Source of the DNA: Anaerorudis cellulosivorans
GTDB lineage: Bacteria; Bacteroidota; Bacteroidia; Bacteroidales; Dysgonomonadaceae
NCBI RefSeq assembly: GCF_025943985.1
Contig: NZ_JAPCWE010000001.1
Location: 62,001 to 126,000, forward strand
DNA length: 64,000 nucleotides
Direction of reading: 5' to 3'
This document shows positions 53,405 through 63,300 of this stretch, piece after piece. The stretch's first letter is position 1, and every line of letters begins with the position of its first letter. The translations under genes were made by a program, and so were the position numbers. Under the pieces are notes generated by a model, which made no database searches, had not been told where the DNA came from, and worked only from the letters and a program-made list of their open reading frames with translations.

Positions 53405-54262
53405 ATGGAAAAACTTAAAATTGCCATCCAAAAAAGTGGAAGACTGAGCGAAAAATCGCTCGAACTTTTAAATGAATGCGGAATTAAATTATCTAACGGC
53501 GACCGCAAACTAAGAACCGAAGCGAAAAATTTTCCGATGGAAATTCTTTTCCTTCGCGACGACGATATCCCCCAATATGTGGAGCAAGGTGTGGCCGACA
53601 TTGGAATCCTTGGGGAAAACGAAGTATGGGAAAAAGATAAAGACGTTACGATTATCGAAAAACTGGGATTCGGAAGCTGTCGCCTCTCATTGGCCATTCC
53701 CAAAGATGAAGAATACACGGGATTGGACTATTTTGAAGGAAAACGCATTGCCACCAGTTATCCGCGTATATTGTCCAAATTTTTCGGCGTGAAAGGGATT
53801 AACGTAAAAATTGAGGAGATCAGTGGCAGCGTGGAAATTGCTACGGGAATTGGTTTGGCCGACGGCATTTTCGATATTGTAAGCACCGGGAGTACCCTTC
53901 TCATGAACGGATTGAAAGAAGTGGAAGTACTTGTGAAAAGCGAGGCTGTGCTCATTGCCAATAAAAACCTTTCACGCGAAAAAACCGAGCTGCTCGAAAA
54001 ACTGCTGTTCCGCATAAAAGCGTATAAGAACGGACAGGGACGAAAATATATTTTGCTGAATGCACCAAACGAGGCTCTGCCCAAAATCATCGAGCTGCTG
54101 CCCGGCATGCACTCGCCAAGCATTCTGCCTTTAGCCGACAAAGGCTGGAGCAGCGTTCACTCGGTGATTAACGATGACGATTTTTGGGAAGTAATCGATG
54201 AGTTGAAAATGGTGGGTGCCGAAGGTATTCTGATTATCCCTATTGAAAAAATGATTAGGTAG
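53405..54262 (+). CDS. hisG: ATP phosphoribosyltransferase, long form
   Basis: The 285-residue protein has KLKIAIQKSGRLSEKSLELL at the start and the phosphoribosyl-binding loop EISGSVEIATGIGLADGIFD (about 140-160). The extra C-terminal domain (about 205-285) marks the long form, which binds histidine for feedback inhibition and needs no HisZ. It catalyses the first step of histidine synthesis, ATP + PRPP to PR-ATP. It is the first structural gene after the attenuator. Confidence 0.95.
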   Translation: MEKLKIAIQKSGRLSEKSLELLNECGIKLSNGDRKLRTEAKNFPMEILFLRDDDIPQYVEQGVADIGILGENEVWEKDKDVTIIEKLGFGSCRLSLAIPKDEEYTGLDYFEGKRIATSYPRILSKFFGVKGINVKIEEISGSVEIATGIGLADGIFDIVSTGSTLLMNGLKEVEVLVKSEAVLIANKNLSREKTELLEKLLFRIKAYKNGQGRKYILLNAPNEALPKIIELLPGMHSPSILPLADKGWSSVHSVINDDDFWEVIDELKMVGAEGILIIPIEKMIR

Positions 54263-54284
54263 AAACACTAACGATTGACACGAT

Positions 54285-55607
54285 ATGAAAATCATCTCAA
54301 ATCCCCCACTCCGCCGATGGGAACGATTGGCTCAACGTCCGGCTCTTCGTCAGGAAAAACTGATGAGAACGGTGGAAAAAATCTTTTCCGAAATTCGGAA
54401 AAGAGGCGATAAGGCTGTGCTGAAATACAGTACAAAATTCGATTATCCTTCGCAAACCGCTTTTCCCATAGAAAAAGAAACCGTCGAAAAGGCCTCGGAA
54501 GCTTTGTCCGAACGACTGAAACAGGCCATTGAGCTGGCCAAACACAATATCGAAATATTCCACCTTTCACAACGGGAAGAAATTCGCAAAGTAGAAACTA
54601 CTCAAGGAGTGGTTTGCTGGCGCGAAAGCCGCCCTATCGAAAGGGTAGGTATCTATATCCCAGGCGGTTCGGCTCCACTCTTTTCTACCGTACTGATGCT
54701 GGCCATTCCGGCAAAAATTGCCGGTTGTAGCGAGATCATTCTCTGTACCCCACCCAATATTTACGGTGAGATTCACCCGGCTATCCTTTATACGGCGAAT
54801 CTTGTGGGAGTGAACAGAATATTTGCAGTGGGCGGCATTCAGGCCATCGGAGCAATGACATTCGGAACAGAAAGTATTCCGAAAGTCGATAAGATTTTCG
54901 GTCCCGGCAATCAATATGTGATGGCAGCAAAAAAAATAGCCACATTATATGGCACAGCAATAGACATGCCGGCAGGTCCCAGCGAGGTGCTGGTCGTTGC
55001 CGACGAAACCTGCAATCCTTCTTTCGTGGCCTCCGATTTGCTTTCGCAAGCCGAGCATGGTCCCGACAGTCAGGTTATCCTGCTTTCCAATAACAAAAAG
55101 GTGGTAAAAGATATCGACGCCAAACTCAACGAACAACTGCTTGCCTTGCCTCGAAAAGAAATTGCCGAAGAAGCGCTGAAAAACAGTCGCGCCATCGTTT
55201 TCGACTCCCTCGAAGAGTGTATGTATTTCAGCAATTTATACGCTCCGGAACACCTGATTCTTGCCGTTGAAAATCCCCATCTTTTGGCTCGCAAGGTGGT
55301 AAATGCCGGATCGGTTTTTCTGGGCAATTACAGTTGCGAAAGTGCAGGCGATTATGCCAGCGGAACCAATCATACGTTGCCTACAAGTGGGTATGCAAAA
55401 GCCTACAGTGGCGTGTCTCTCGATAGTTTCATAAAAAAAATCACCTTCCAACAACTGAGTGAAGAAGGCCTTTTGCAAATTGGGCCGGCCATAGAAGTAA
55501 TGGCCGAAACCGAACAGTTGTATGCCCATAAAAATGCCGTAACCCTCCGATTGGGAGAAATTATGTCCAAAAGATTAATCGACAACAACAATGAAACCAA
55601 CATTTGA
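54285..55607 (+). CDS. hisD: Histidinol dehydrogenase
   Basis: The 440-residue protein has the family blocks GVYIPGGSAPLFSTVLM-like (residues about 120-140), IFGPGNQYVMAAKK, DMPAGPSEVLVVADE, LLSQAEHGPDSQVIL and YAPEHLIL, which hold the zinc ligands and catalytic Glu/His. It oxidises histidinol to histidine in two NAD+-dependent steps. The end overlaps the start of hisC by 17 bp. Confidence 0.96.
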   Translation: MKIISNPPLRRWERLAQRPALRQEKLMRTVEKIFSEIRKRGDKAVLKYSTKFDYPSQTAFPIEKETVEKASEALSERLKQAIELAKHNIEIFHLSQREEIRKVETTQGVVCWRESRPIERVGIYIPGGSAPLFSTVLMLAIPAKIAGCSEIILCTPPNIYGEIHPAILYTANLVGVNRIFAVGGIQAIGAMTFGTESIPKVDKIFGPGNQYVMAAKKIATLYGTAIDMPAGPSEVLVVADETCNPSFVASDLLSQAEHGPDSQVILLSNNKKVVKDIDAKLNEQLLALPRKEIAEEALKNSRAIVFDSLEECMYFSNLYAPEHLILAVENPHLLARKVVNAGSVFLGNYSCESAGDYASGTNHTLPTSGYAKAYSGVSLDSFIKKITFQQLSEEGLLQIGPAIEVMAETEQLYAHKNAVTLRLGEIMSKRLIDNNNETNI

Positions 55608-56628
55608 TCTTGCTTCATTGGTTCGCAAAAACATTTTATCATTGAAACCCTATTCCAGTGCACGCGACGAGTTTTCGGGAAGCGAAGGCATTTTTCTCGA
55701 CGCCAACGAAAATCCGTTCGGCACCTATAATCGCTATCCCGATCCTCGCCAAAAAGCGCTGAAAAAGGCGCTGTCTGAGTTAAAAAACGTGCCGCAAGAC
55801 CAAATTTTCATCGGAAACGGAAGCGATGAGGTTATTGACCTGATTTTCCGCGTTTTCGGGAATCCGGGAACCGACAGTGTTATCATTTGCCCGCCTACCT
55901 ACGGAATGTATGAAGTAGCGGCAAACATTAACGATATTCGGGTTATTTCTATTCCTCTTGACAATGATTTTCAACTCGATATCGATGCTATGCTGGAAAG
56001 GATTCGCAATGATAAATCGGTAAAACTCATCTTTGTTTGTTCCCCCAATAATCCGACGGGAAATACGCTGCGCGATATCGATACAATACTGGATAATTTT
56101 AACGGGATTGTGGTGATAGACGAAGCATATATCGACTTTTGCCCCGAAAGCAGTTATCTTGGCAACATACAACGGTATCCCAACCTCATTGTGATGCAAA
56201 CGTTCAGCAAAGCATGGGCACTTGCAGGTGCACGGGTGGGTATAGCTTATGCACAACCCGAAATAATTGCTCTTATGAACAAGACAAAACCGCCTTACAA
56301 TGTGAGCAAACTTAATCAGGAAGCGGCACTAAAAGCATTATCGAAGAAAAAGACAACTAAAAACAGGATAGCTACCATTCTCGAACAAAAGGAGATGTTG
56401 ATGCAAGAGCTTCCCAAGATTGCTTACGTGAAAAAGGTTTATCCATCCGATGCTAATTTTTTATTGGTGGAGATGGAAAATGCCGATGCCGTTTATAACC
56501 GACTGGTGGAGAAAAAAGTGATTACCCGAAACCGCTCTTCACAGGTGAAAAACTGCATCCGCATTACGGTGGGTTCGCCTAAAGAGAACCGGATTCTGCT
56601 GAACGAACTAAAACGGATGGAACAATGA
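55591..56628 (+). CDS. hisC: Histidinol-phosphate aminotransferase
   Basis: A 345-residue fold-type I PLP enzyme: [14 protein letters not shown] at the N-terminus, [19 protein letters not shown] and the PLP-lysine motif [14 protein letters not shown]. It transfers an amino group from glutamate to imidazole-acetol phosphate. The start lies inside the end of hisD (17-bp overlap), and it overlaps hisB by 4 bp. Confidence 0.95.
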   Translation: MKPTFDLASLVRKNILSLKPYSSARDEFSGSEGIFLDANENPFGTYNRYPDPRQKALKKALSELKNVPQDQIFIGNGSDEVIDLIFRVFGNPGTDSVIICPPTYGMYEVAANINDIRVISIPLDNDFQLDIDAMLERIRNDKSVKLIFVCSPNNPTGNTLRDIDTILDNFNGIVVIDEAYIDFCPESSYLGNIQRYPNLIVMQTFSKAWALAGARVGIAYAQPEIIALMNKTKPPYNVSKLNQEAALKALSKKKTTKNRIATILEQKEMLMQELPKIAYVKKVYPSDANFLLVEMENADAVYNRLVEKKVITRNRSSQVKNCIRITVGSPKENRILLNELKRMEQ

Positions 56629-57713
56629 AAAAAGTAGTGTTTATCGACCGCGACGGTACCTTGATTATTGAGCCTGAAGATGAACAGGTCGACAGTTTTG
56701 AAAAGCTGGAGTTTTATCCCCGGGTTTTTCAGTATCTGTCGCGCATAGCCAACGAGCTGGAGTACGAATTGGTGATGGTAACCAATCAGGACGGACTGGG
56801 GACGGATGCATTTCCGGAAGAAACGTTTTGGCCGGTGCAAGACAAAATTATGCGGGCTTTCGAAAACGAAGGGATCGTTTTTAGCGATATTCTCATCGAT
56901 CGTTCTTTCCCTGAGGATAATGCCCCTACCCGAAAACCGCGTACCGGCCTGCTTACGCATTATTTGAAAGGTGACTACGATCTGGCAAACTCTTTTGTCA
57001 TTGGCGACCGTGATACCGATGTTCAATTGGCAGAAAATATGCACTGTAAGGCCATTTTTTTAGGGGATAAGCCGCATCCGAAAGCTGTTCTCTCGACAAC
57101 CGACTGGGGCGAAATTTATCGTTTTCTGAAAGCAGAACCTCGCAAAGGGGTGGTAACACGAAAAACATCCGAAACCGATATTCGTGTTGAAGTGAATCTT
57201 GACGGAACGGGTAAAAGTCGTATTTCTACCGGCCTGGGATTTTTTGATCATATGCTCGAACAGATTGCCCGTCATGGAAATATCGACCTGAATATTGAGG
57301 TTAAAGGTGATCTTCAGGTGGACGAGCATCACACCATAGAAGATACGGCCATTGCGTTGGGTGAAGCTTTTTCGCAGGCACTGGGAAAGAAAAAAGGGAT
57401 CGAACGTTACGGATTTCTGCTCCCGATGGACGATTGCCTTGCGCAGGTGGCGGTGGACTTCGGCGGACGTCCCTGGCTGGTATGGAATGTGGATTTTAAA
57501 CGGGAAAAAATCGGCGATGTACCCACCGAAATGTTTTATCACTTCTTCAAGTCGTTCAGCGACAATGCCAAATGCAATCTCAACATCGAAGCCGAAGGGG
57601 AAAACGAACATCACAAGATTGAAGCCGTTTTCAAGGCTTTCGCCAAAGCTGCAAAAATGGCCGTAAAACGAAGCGGGAATGCGGGTATTCCCAGCACAAA
57701 AGGAACATTATGA
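56625..57713 (+). CDS. hisB: Bifunctional histidinol-phosphatase/imidazoleglycerol-phosphate dehydratase
   Basis: A 362-residue fusion: residues 1-160 are a HAD phosphatase ([10 protein letters not shown], then [11 protein letters not shown] and [13 protein letters not shown]); residues 168-362 are the dehydratase with [16 protein letters not shown] and ENEHHKIEA, the His/Glu metal ligands. It carries out two separate steps of the pathway. The fused form is typical of Bacteroidota and enteric bacteria. It overlaps both neighbours by 4 bp. Confidence 0.96.
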   Translation: MKKVVFIDRDGTLIIEPEDEQVDSFEKLEFYPRVFQYLSRIANELEYELVMVTNQDGLGTDAFPEETFWPVQDKIMRAFENEGIVFSDILIDRSFPEDNAPTRKPRTGLLTHYLKGDYDLANSFVIGDRDTDVQLAENMHCKAIFLGDKPHPKAVLSTTDWGEIYRFLKAEPRKGVVTRKTSETDIRVEVNLDGTGKSRISTGLGFFDHMLEQIARHGNIDLNIEVKGDLQVDEHHTIEDTAIALGEAFSQALGKKKGIERYGFLLPMDDCLAQVAVDFGGRPWLVWNVDFKREKIGDVPTEMFYHFFKSFSDNAKCNLNIEAEGENEHHKIEAVFKAFAKAAKMAVKRSGNAGIPSTKGTL

Positions 57714-58294
57714 TAGCTATCATAAAATACAATGCAGGCAACATTACTTCTGTGAAAAATGCGGTGGAACGACTGGGGTATGCTTGTAAAGTGACGGACG
57801 ACAGAGACGAAATCGCTGCTGCCGATAAAGTGATATTTCCCGGCGTTGGTGAAGCAAGCAGTGCAATGAATTATCTGAAAGACAAAGAACTGGATAAAAC
57901 TATTGCCTCGTTGCGTCAACCTGTTCTGGGAATATGTCTTGGGTTGCAGCTGCTGTGTAACTATTCGGAAGAAGGGCACACCCCATGTCTCGGCATATTT
58001 GATACGGAAGTAAAAAAATTCCCCCCACTCGATATTGTGCCTCACATGGGATGGAACAACCTTTACGACACCAAAGGGCCCTTGTTTGACGGTTTCGGGA
58101 AAAACGACACGGTCTATTTTGTGCATGGCTATTATGCCGAAATCTGTGCCGATACAGTGGCAACTTGTCACTATATCCTTCCATTCAGCGCTGCTTTGCA
58201 ACACGAAAACTTTTATGCCACACAATTTCATCCCGAAAAATCGGGGGATGTTGGAGAAAAAATATTGAAGAATTTTCTGGAACTTAAAAAATGA
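57710..58294 (+). CDS. hisH: Imidazole glycerol phosphate synthase, glutaminase subunit
   Basis: A 194-residue class I glutamine amidotransferase: nucleophile Cys in [10 protein letters not shown] (about residue 76), oxyanion/His part HGYYAEIC and [11 protein letters not shown] with the catalytic His and Glu. It supplies ammonia to HisF. It overlaps hisB and hisA by 4 bp each. Confidence 0.96.
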   Translation: MIAIIKYNAGNITSVKNAVERLGYACKVTDDRDEIAAADKVIFPGVGEASSAMNYLKDKELDKTIASLRQPVLGICLGLQLLCNYSEEGHTPCLGIFDTEVKKFPPLDIVPHMGWNNLYDTKGPLFDGFGKNDTVYFVHGYYAEICADTVATCHYILPFSAALQHENFYATQFHPEKSGDVGEKILKNFLELKK

Positions 58295-59025
58295 TGAGAA
58301 TTATTCCGGCAATCGATGTCATTAACGGAAAATGCGTACGTCTGACCAAAGGCGATTATTCCACACAAAAAATCTATCGCGATCATCCGTTGGATGTAGC
58401 CAAAGAATTTGAAGACAATGGGTTGAAATACCTTCATCTGGTAGATCTGGACGGAGCAAAATCGAATCATATCGTAAACCATCGGATACTGAACGAGATT
58501 GCGACAAAAACGCAATTGGCTGTCGATTTTGGCGGCGGCATCAAATCGGATGAAGATATCCGCATCGCCTTCGATAACGGAGCCGTACAGGTTACCATCG
58601 GGAGTATTGCTGCCCAAAATCCGGCATTATTTCTTCATTGGCTAAACCGGTATGGAAACGATAAAATTATTCTTGGCGCCGACAGCCTTCATCGGAAAAT
58701 AGCCACACAAGGTTGGCAGGAACAACAAGAAACCGATGTGGTGGATTTTATTTCGAATTATGCCCAAAAAGGAGTTGCTTATGTAATTTGCACCGATATT
58801 TCGAAAGACGGTATGTTGCAAGGACCGGATATGGCTCTTTATCGGGAAATTTTGGGAAAAACCAACGTCAAGCTTATTGCCAGCGGCGGCATCACTTCAA
58901 TGGATGATGTATTTGCTCTGCAGGAGGCCGGTTGTGAAGGGGCCATCATCGGCAAAGCCATTTACGAAGGAAAAATAACATTGAAAGAACTCCATGCTTT
59001 TGTTGCCGAAGCAACAGAACAATAA
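58291..59025 (+). CDS. hisA: ProFAR isomerase (HisA)
   Basis: A 244-residue TIM barrel: [14 protein letters not shown] with the catalytic Asp at the start, [14 protein letters not shown] and [13 protein letters not shown] with the second Asp. It opens the ribose ring of ProFAR to [16 protein letters not shown] and [11 protein letters not shown] hold the phosphate-binding loops. It ends 24 bp before hisF. Confidence 0.95.
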   Translation: MMRIIPAIDVINGKCVRLTKGDYSTQKIYRDHPLDVAKEFEDNGLKYLHLVDLDGAKSNHIVNHRILNEIATKTQLAVDFGGGIKSDEDIRIAFDNGAVQVTIGSIAAQNPALFLHWLNRYGNDKIILGADSLHRKIATQGWQEQQETDVVDFISNYAQKGVAYVICTDISKDGMLQGPDMALYREILGKTNVKLIASGGITSMDDVFALQEAGCEGAIIGKAIYEGKITLKELHAFVAEATEQ

Positions 59026-59049
59026 AAATAACAATAAAATCAAGGAATC

Positions 59050-59802
59050 ATGTTGAAGAAAAGAATCATTCCCTGTCTCGATGTCAAAGATGGACGTACC
59101 GTGAAAGGGGTAAATTTTGTGAACATACGCGATGCCGGCGATGCAGTGGAACTAGCACAACGATATGTGGATGAAGGGGCTGACGAACTGGTTTTTCTGG
59201 ATATCACCGCAACGATAGAAAAACGCAAGACGCTCACCCAACTGGTTGAAAAAATTGCCCGCAGAATCAATATTCCCTTTACCGTTGGCGGTGGCATCAA
59301 TTCGCTGGAAGATGCCAAAGCCATTATTTCGGCCGGAGCAGACAAGGTAAGCATAAATTCGGCAGCGGTAAAACATCCGGAACTCATTACCGAAATTGCC
59401 GAACAGTTTGGCAGTCAATGTGTGGTTCTGGCTATCGATACCAAGTACGAAGACAACGAGTGGAAGGTATATATCAACAGCGGAAAAACGCCTACCCCCC
59501 TTCTTGCGCTCAGCTGGGCAAAAGAAGGAGAACAACGCGGAGCGGGAGAAATTTTGCTCACCTCGATGAATCACGACGGTACGAAAAAAGGTTTTGCCAT
59601 CGATATTACCCGCCAAGTAAGTGAAGCGGTAAACATTCCGGTTATTGCATCGGGAGGTGCCGGAACAATGGAGCATTTTGCCGAAGTTTTTCTGCAAACA
59701 AAAGCGAGTGCCGCCTTGGCTGCCGGTATTTTTCACTACGGTGAAATTTCCATCCCCGAACTCAAAGCATATTTACAAACACAACATATTGAAGTAAGAT
59801 GA
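59050..59802 (+). CDS. hisF: Imidazole glycerol phosphate synthase, cyclase subunit
   Basis: A 250-residue TIM barrel: [17 protein letters not shown] with catalytic Asp, then [27 protein letters not shown] with the second Asp, [14 protein letters not shown] and [11 protein letters not shown]. It forms IGP and AICAR from PRFAR with ammonia from HisH. The ATG follows a 24-bp spacer. It overlaps hisI by 4 bp. Confidence 0.95.
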   Translation: MLKKRIIPCLDVKDGRTVKGVNFVNIRDAGDAVELAQRYVDEGADELVFLDITATIEKRKTLTQLVEKIARRINIPFTVGGGINSLEDAKAIISAGADKVSINSAAVKHPELITEIAEQFGSQCVVLAIDTKYEDNEWKVYINSGKTPTPLLALSWAKEGEQRGAGEILLTSMNHDGTKKGFAIDITRQVSEAVNIPVIASGGAGTMEHFAEVFLQTKASAALAAGIFHYGEISIPELKAYLQTQHIEVR

Positions 59803-60386
59803 ATATAGACTTTTCAAAATCAAACGGTTTAGTGCCTGCAATTATTCAACACACACTCACCGGACAGGTATTGATGTTGGGTTACATGAACGAAGAGGCA
59901 CTGGAAAAAACAAAAGCCGAAGGTAAAGTTACTTTTTTCAGCAGAAGTAAAAATCGATTGTGGACGAAAGGTGAAACATCGGGAAATTACCTGATTGTGG
60001 ACGAAATCCTCACGGATTGTGACGGCGATACGCTTCTCATAAAAGTATATCCGCAAGGCCCGACCTGCCACACCGGCTCGACATCGTGTTTTAAGGAAGA
60101 ATCGTCAAAAGGGTTTTTATACAAGCTGGAAAGAACCATTGAACAACGTATTGCATCGGATGCAGAAAATTCCTATACCAATGCACTCTTCAAAAAAGGA
60201 GTAAACAAAGTTGCACAAAAAGTTGGGGAAGAAGCTGTGGAGCTGGTAATAGAGGCGAAAGACAACAATATCGATTTGTTTAAAAACGAAGCAGCCGATC
60301 TTTTGTATCACTTCCTTATTCTTTTAAAGACAAAGAATCTGAAATTGACCGATATTGAAGAGGTCCTCCAAGGAAGATCGAAGTAA
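59799..60386 (+). CDS. hisI: Bifunctional PR-AMP cyclohydrolase/PR-ATP pyrophosphatase
   Basis: A 195-residue fusion (HisIE). The N-terminal part (1-105) has [31 protein letters not shown] with the zinc/Mg ligands of the cyclohydrolase; the C-terminal part (110-195) has [16 protein letters not shown] and [13 protein letters not shown] of the MazG-like pyrophosphatase. It carries out steps two and three of the pathway. It is the last gene of the operon, followed by a terminator. Confidence 0.95.
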   Translation: MNIDFSKSNGLVPAIIQHTLTGQVLMLGYMNEEALEKTKAEGKVTFFSRSKNRLWTKGETSGNYLIVDEILTDCDGDTLLIKVYPQGPTCHTGSTSCFKEESSKGFLYKLERTIEQRIASDAENSYTNALFKKGVNKVAQKVGEEAVELVIEAKDNNIDLFKNEAADLLYHFLILLKTKNLKLTDIEEVLQGRSK

Positions 60387-60391
60387 AAACA

Positions 60392-60430
60392 AAAAACAAC
60401 CTGACTTCGTGATGAAGCAGGTTGTTTTTA
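60392..60430 (+). terminator. Histidine operon terminator
   Basis: Stem AAAAACAACCTG / CAGGTTGTTTTT with an inner CTTC/GAAG pairing and terminal T-run, 6 bp after the hisI stop. It may serve the convergent rpmA side as well. Confidence 0.85.
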
Positions 60431-60483
60431 ATTCAAATATTTTATGGTTTTAAATTCCCATACAAGCTTCGGTCAGCACCGAA

Positions 60484-60753
60484 TCAGGCTTCTGCACCGA
60501 TCTTCGGAACTACCGACACATACGAACGATTATCTCTTTTCTTGCGAAATACGACAACACCATCTATCAATGCAAAAAGGGTATGATCTTTACCTATACC
60601 TACATTATCTCCCGGATGATGCACCGTTCCGCGCTGGCGAACCAAGATATTTCCTGCTTTAGCAGCCTGTCCGCCAAATATTTTAACTCCTAATCGTTTA
60701 CTTTCCGATTCACGACCGTTCTTTGAACTACCTACACCTTTCTTATGTGCCAT
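60484..60753 (-). CDS. rpmA: 50S ribosomal protein L27
   Basis: The 89-residue protein [20 protein letters not shown] has the L27 pattern ([40 protein letters not shown]). It lies near the peptidyl-transferase centre of the ribosome. No N-terminal cleaved extension of the Firmicutes kind. Cotranscribed with rplU (20-bp gap). Confidence 0.97.
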   Translation of the reverse strand: MAHKKGVGSSKNGRESESKRLGVKIFGGQAAKAGNILVRQRGTVHHPGDNVGIGKDHTLFALIDGVVVFRKKRDNRSYVSVVPKIGAEA

Positions 60754-60773
60754 TTTCTTCTGATTTTAACTGA

Positions 60774-61085
60774 TTAAGCAATGATTTCTTTTACTTGTAT
60801 TTGCGAGAACTGCTGACGATGACCGTTCAGTTTCTGATACCCTTTTCTTCTTTTCTTTTTGAAAACAAGAACTTTATCTCCTTGAACATGTGAAAGTACT
60901 TCGGCAACCACTTTTGCTCCGTCAATTACCGGTGTACCCACCGTAACATCGCCTTCATTATCGATAAGCATTACTTTTTCGAATTCAACTTCACTGCCTT
61001 CTTCGACATTAATTCTGTGAACAAATAATTTTTGGCCTTGCTGAACTTTAAATTGTTGGCCCTGAATATCTACAATTACGTACAT
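60774..61085 (-). CDS. rplU: 50S ribosomal protein L21
   Basis: The 103-residue protein [20 protein letters not shown] ends with [20 protein letters not shown] and QVKEIIA, the typical L21 tail that binds 23S rRNA. It is the first gene of the rplU-rpmA pair, with a good promoter 80 bp upstream. Confidence 0.97.
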   Translation of the reverse strand: MYVIVDIQGQQFKVQQGQKLFVHRINVEEGSEVEFEKVMLIDNEGDVTVGTPVIDGAKVVAEVLSHVQGDKVLVFKKKRRKGYQKLNGHRQQFSQIQVKEIIA

Positions 61086-61166
61086 ATTAAAAATAACTTT
61101 AAGTTACCTGCCTGAGGCGAGCCCATTGTAACGACTTCTTATATGGCCTATTGGCAAAACAGGTTG

Positions 61167-61198
61167 CAAAGATACATATTTTATCGATAAAACCAAAA
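61167..61198 (-). promoter_or_regulatory. Promoter of rplU-rpmA
   Basis: On the minus strand TTTTGG, then 19 bp from the TTG to TATCTTTG. Both the -33 and -7 boxes and their spacing match the Bacteroidota housekeeping consensus. About 80 bp before rplU. Confidence 0.75.
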
Positions 61199-61368
61199 TC
61201 CGTCGGCGCTTTTTTACCTATTTGCAGATTCAACTTAGAAGTGCGAAATTCCCGATAAGTTTTACATGGTTTTTTAAAAACAAAACGATGAAAAACACGG
61301 CGGGGGATTGCCAAACGGCTGGGGGTGCAAAACCCCCAAAGAGTGTCAGATTCAACCGGCAAGTGCGA

Positions 61369-61466
61369 ATTTCAATTCAGTCCTCAGTTTTCGTTTCAAC
61401 ATTATATGTAGGAAAAGACATGAAAGCGTTGCAGATTTCAATTCAGTCCTCAGTTTTCGATTCAAC
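61369..61466 (+). repeat. Two 32-bp repeats 66 bp apart (CRISPR-like remnant?)
   Basis: ATTTCAATTCAGTCCTCAGT, then TTTCGATTCAAC (the first copy has GTTTCAAC), at 61369-61400 and 61435-61466, with a 34-bp unrelated spacer. The ATTTCAAT...GATTCAAC style resembles class 1 CRISPR repeats. Partial GATTCAAC ends at 61349 and 61547 may be eroded neighbours. No cas gene lies in the window. Confidence 0.35.
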
Positions 61467-61649
61467 CCGGTTTACAAGTACCGGATTTCTTTCTCGTACC
61501 CTCTGTTTATGGGTATGATGGCATTGGCTCGACAACGTTTTTGTTCGATTCAACAGGTAAGACAGCATGCGGGAAAAAATTCCCGACATTCAGTTTAACG
61601 AATTTTTAGTTCGAAAATGGGTGTTTTCCCTGCCTTTTGACACTCTTCC

Positions 61650-61872
61650 TTCGCTCTTCCTTCGCTCCTCCTTCGCTCTTCCTTCGCTTCTAAGCAGGGA
61701 CAACAACACCGGATTCCGTGAAACCGGTGTAAGACAAACCTACATCTTTGCCGCATATAGAGCGGGATACAGAGGCGAAGCCGGGGTAAACTTTATGCGA
61801 AGATGTCGCAAGCCTGATGCAAGCATGGAGCGAGGATGGTACGGCCTTGGTACGAGGAAGGTGCGGAGATGG
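61650..61872 (-). repeat. Diverged inverted relative of the 388-bp repeat and its flank
   Basis: The reverse complement contains TAGGTTTGTCTTACACCGG, then ATCCGGTGTTGTTGTCCC and GCGAAGGAAGAGCGAAGGAG, matching the start of the repeats at 19.57 and 31.25 kb. The preceding part (CTCGTACCAAGGCCGTACCA) matches 19441-19564. The IS3 element is inserted directly next to it. Confidence 0.65.
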
Positions 61873-61924
61873 CGTGTCTCGTCCTGAAATAGGTTTACAC
61901 TCAATGTAAATTAAAAGCAGGACA

Positions 61925-62293
61925 ATGAAAACAAAATTCAACAAATTTCCGGACGAATTGATATCTCAAATAGTCCAAGAGTACTTAACTACCGAAATTT
62001 CTCAACCGGAGTTAATGAAAAAGTATAACTTTGGAGGGCCGAACACCATATACAGGTGGATGAAATATTTAGGTATTTCAAAGCAGGATTTTGAACAAAT
62101 AAAGGAGGATAGAGTTATGACATCAGATAGTTCAAAGAGCCTCAAAGAGCTTGAGTTAGAGCATAAAATCCGCCTATTAGAGGATGAGCTTAATAAAGAA
62201 AAGCTTAAAACAGCAGCTCTAAGTACATTGATTGATATCGCAGAGCGGGATTTGAAGATTGACATAAAAAAAAAGCGTGGTGCCAAACCATAA
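61925..62293 (+). CDS. IS3-family OrfA (HTH protein)
   Basis: The 122-residue protein has a helix-turn-helix for end recognition (SQIVQEYLTTEISQPELMKK, PNTIYRWMKYLGI) and a leucine-zipper-like coiled coil (about 70-105: KELELEHKIRLLEDELNKEK). Near its end a run of nine A's (62266-62274) allows -1 frameshifting into OrfB, giving the OrfAB transposase. Without the shift it acts as a small regulator. Confidence 0.88.
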   Translation: MKTKFNKFPDELISQIVQEYLTTEISQPELMKKYNFGGPNTIYRWMKYLGISKQDFEQIKEDRVMTSDSSKSLKELELEHKIRLLEDELNKEKLKTAALSTLIDIAERDLKIDIKKKRGAKP

Positions 62294-62343
62294 ACACGCT
62301 GCGCCCATATTACCCGAGATTCAGTCTGGGTGATTTTTGTGAG

Positions 62344-63183
62344 TTGTTTGGCAAAACAAGGCAAGCGTACTACCGGCGGGAGAAGTATCATTACAAGGAA
62401 CAACTGAAAGATGAAATACTCCTTCAACTGGTTTTGAAAGAGCGTACACTGATGCCTAAAATAGGTGCACGTAAGCTCCTGGTCAGATTGGAGCCTCGAC
62501 TTCCGGAAGATCTTCTACCGGGGAGAGATAAGTTCTTTGATTTTTTAAGAGAACACCGGTTATTGGTTGGTAAAAAGCGCAGGCGTGTTAGAACCACCTA
62601 CAGCAATCATTGGATGCATAAGTACCCCAACCTGATAAATGATTTTACAGCTACCCGCATAAATCAGCTCTGGGTAAGTGACATCACTTATATAGCAACT
62701 GCACAAGGGTTCCTGTATTTGAATTTAATCAGCGACGCCTATTCACGTGAGATCATTGGCTGGACTATTGGTGAGACCCTTGAGGCAATGTACACTGTCA
62801 GAGCGTTGGAGATGGCTCTAAAACGACTGCCAAGCAACTCGGAAGGGCTAATTCATCATTCAGACAGAGGAATTCAATATTGTTGCTCAGATTATGTAAA
62901 AAAGCTCTCAAAACATAAGGTGAGTATCAGTATGACAGAAAATGGAGATCCTCGGGAAAATGCCATTGCAGAGCGTATAAACGGGATTCTAAAAGATGAG
63001 TGGATGAATATGATGCTTTTGATGTCGCCGGAGGATGCAAAAAGGCAACTCAAACGCATAATTATGATTTACAATTGCCACAGACCTCATAGCAGCCTGG
63101 GTATGAAAACGCCAAGAGAGGCGGCTAAATATACAGGAGAATTTAAAAAACACTGGAAAACTTATTATAAAAAAGAGAAGTAA
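62344..63183 (+). CDS. IS3-family OrfB (DDE integrase core)
   Basis: The catalytic core has NQLWVSDITYIATAQGFLYL (first Asp), LIHHSDRGIQYCCSDYVKKL (second Asp) and DPRENAIAERINGILKDEW (Glu), the D-D(35)E triad of IS3 transposases. The frame is open back to the A-run at 62266 (RPYYPRFSLGDFCELFGKTR upstream), so the active protein is most likely the OrfAB fusion by -1 frameshift; the TTG at 62344 is only the first possible separate start. No damage is visible. Confidence 0.92.
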   Translation: MFGKTRQAYYRREKYHYKEQLKDEILLQLVLKERTLMPKIGARKLLVRLEPRLPEDLLPGRDKFFDFLREHRLLVGKKRRRVRTTYSNHWMHKYPNLINDFTATRINQLWVSDITYIATAQGFLYLNLISDAYSREIIGWTIGETLEAMYTVRALEMALKRLPSNSEGLIHHSDRGIQYCCSDYVKKLSKHKVSISMTENGDPRENAIAERINGILKDEWMNMMLLMSPEDAKRQLKRIIMIYNCHRPHSSLGMKTPREAAKYTGEFKKHWKTYYKKEK

Positions 63184-63203
63184 GTTTCCCGGTTGAATAA
63201 AAA

Positions 63204-63233
63204 ATTATTCTCTATAAATTTATAGAGAATAAT
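63204..63233. terminator. Perfect palindrome after orfB
   Basis: ATTATTCTCTATAAA followed directly by its reverse complement, 20 bp after the orfB stop and inside the IS. It probably ends orfAB transcription in both directions. Confidence 0.6.
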
Positions 63234-63300
63234 AAATTAAATAATTAATAAAACTGTAAACAAAAATCAGGACGATACAGCGTGTAGAGTCAACCGGGAT

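Larger units (their letters stand above)
61875..63279 (+). mobile_element. Complete IS3-family element with 3-bp target duplication
   Basis: 1405 bp with TG...CA ends: TGTCTCGTCCTGAAATAGG on the left and, inverted, TGTATCGTCCTGATTTTTG on the right, both followed by TTTACA. It is flanked by GCG on both sides (61872-61874 and 63280-63282), a 3-bp target-site duplication as expected for this family. It carries two overlapping-frame ORFs joined by a slippery A-run. It is the parent of the three miniatures at 10.3, 19.4 and 53.0 kb. Confidence 0.9.

Noticed and set aside
61541-61560. GTTCGATTC that resembles a tRNA T-loop
   Set aside because: It is part of the eroded repeat family at 61.35-61.55 kb and has no cloverleaf context.
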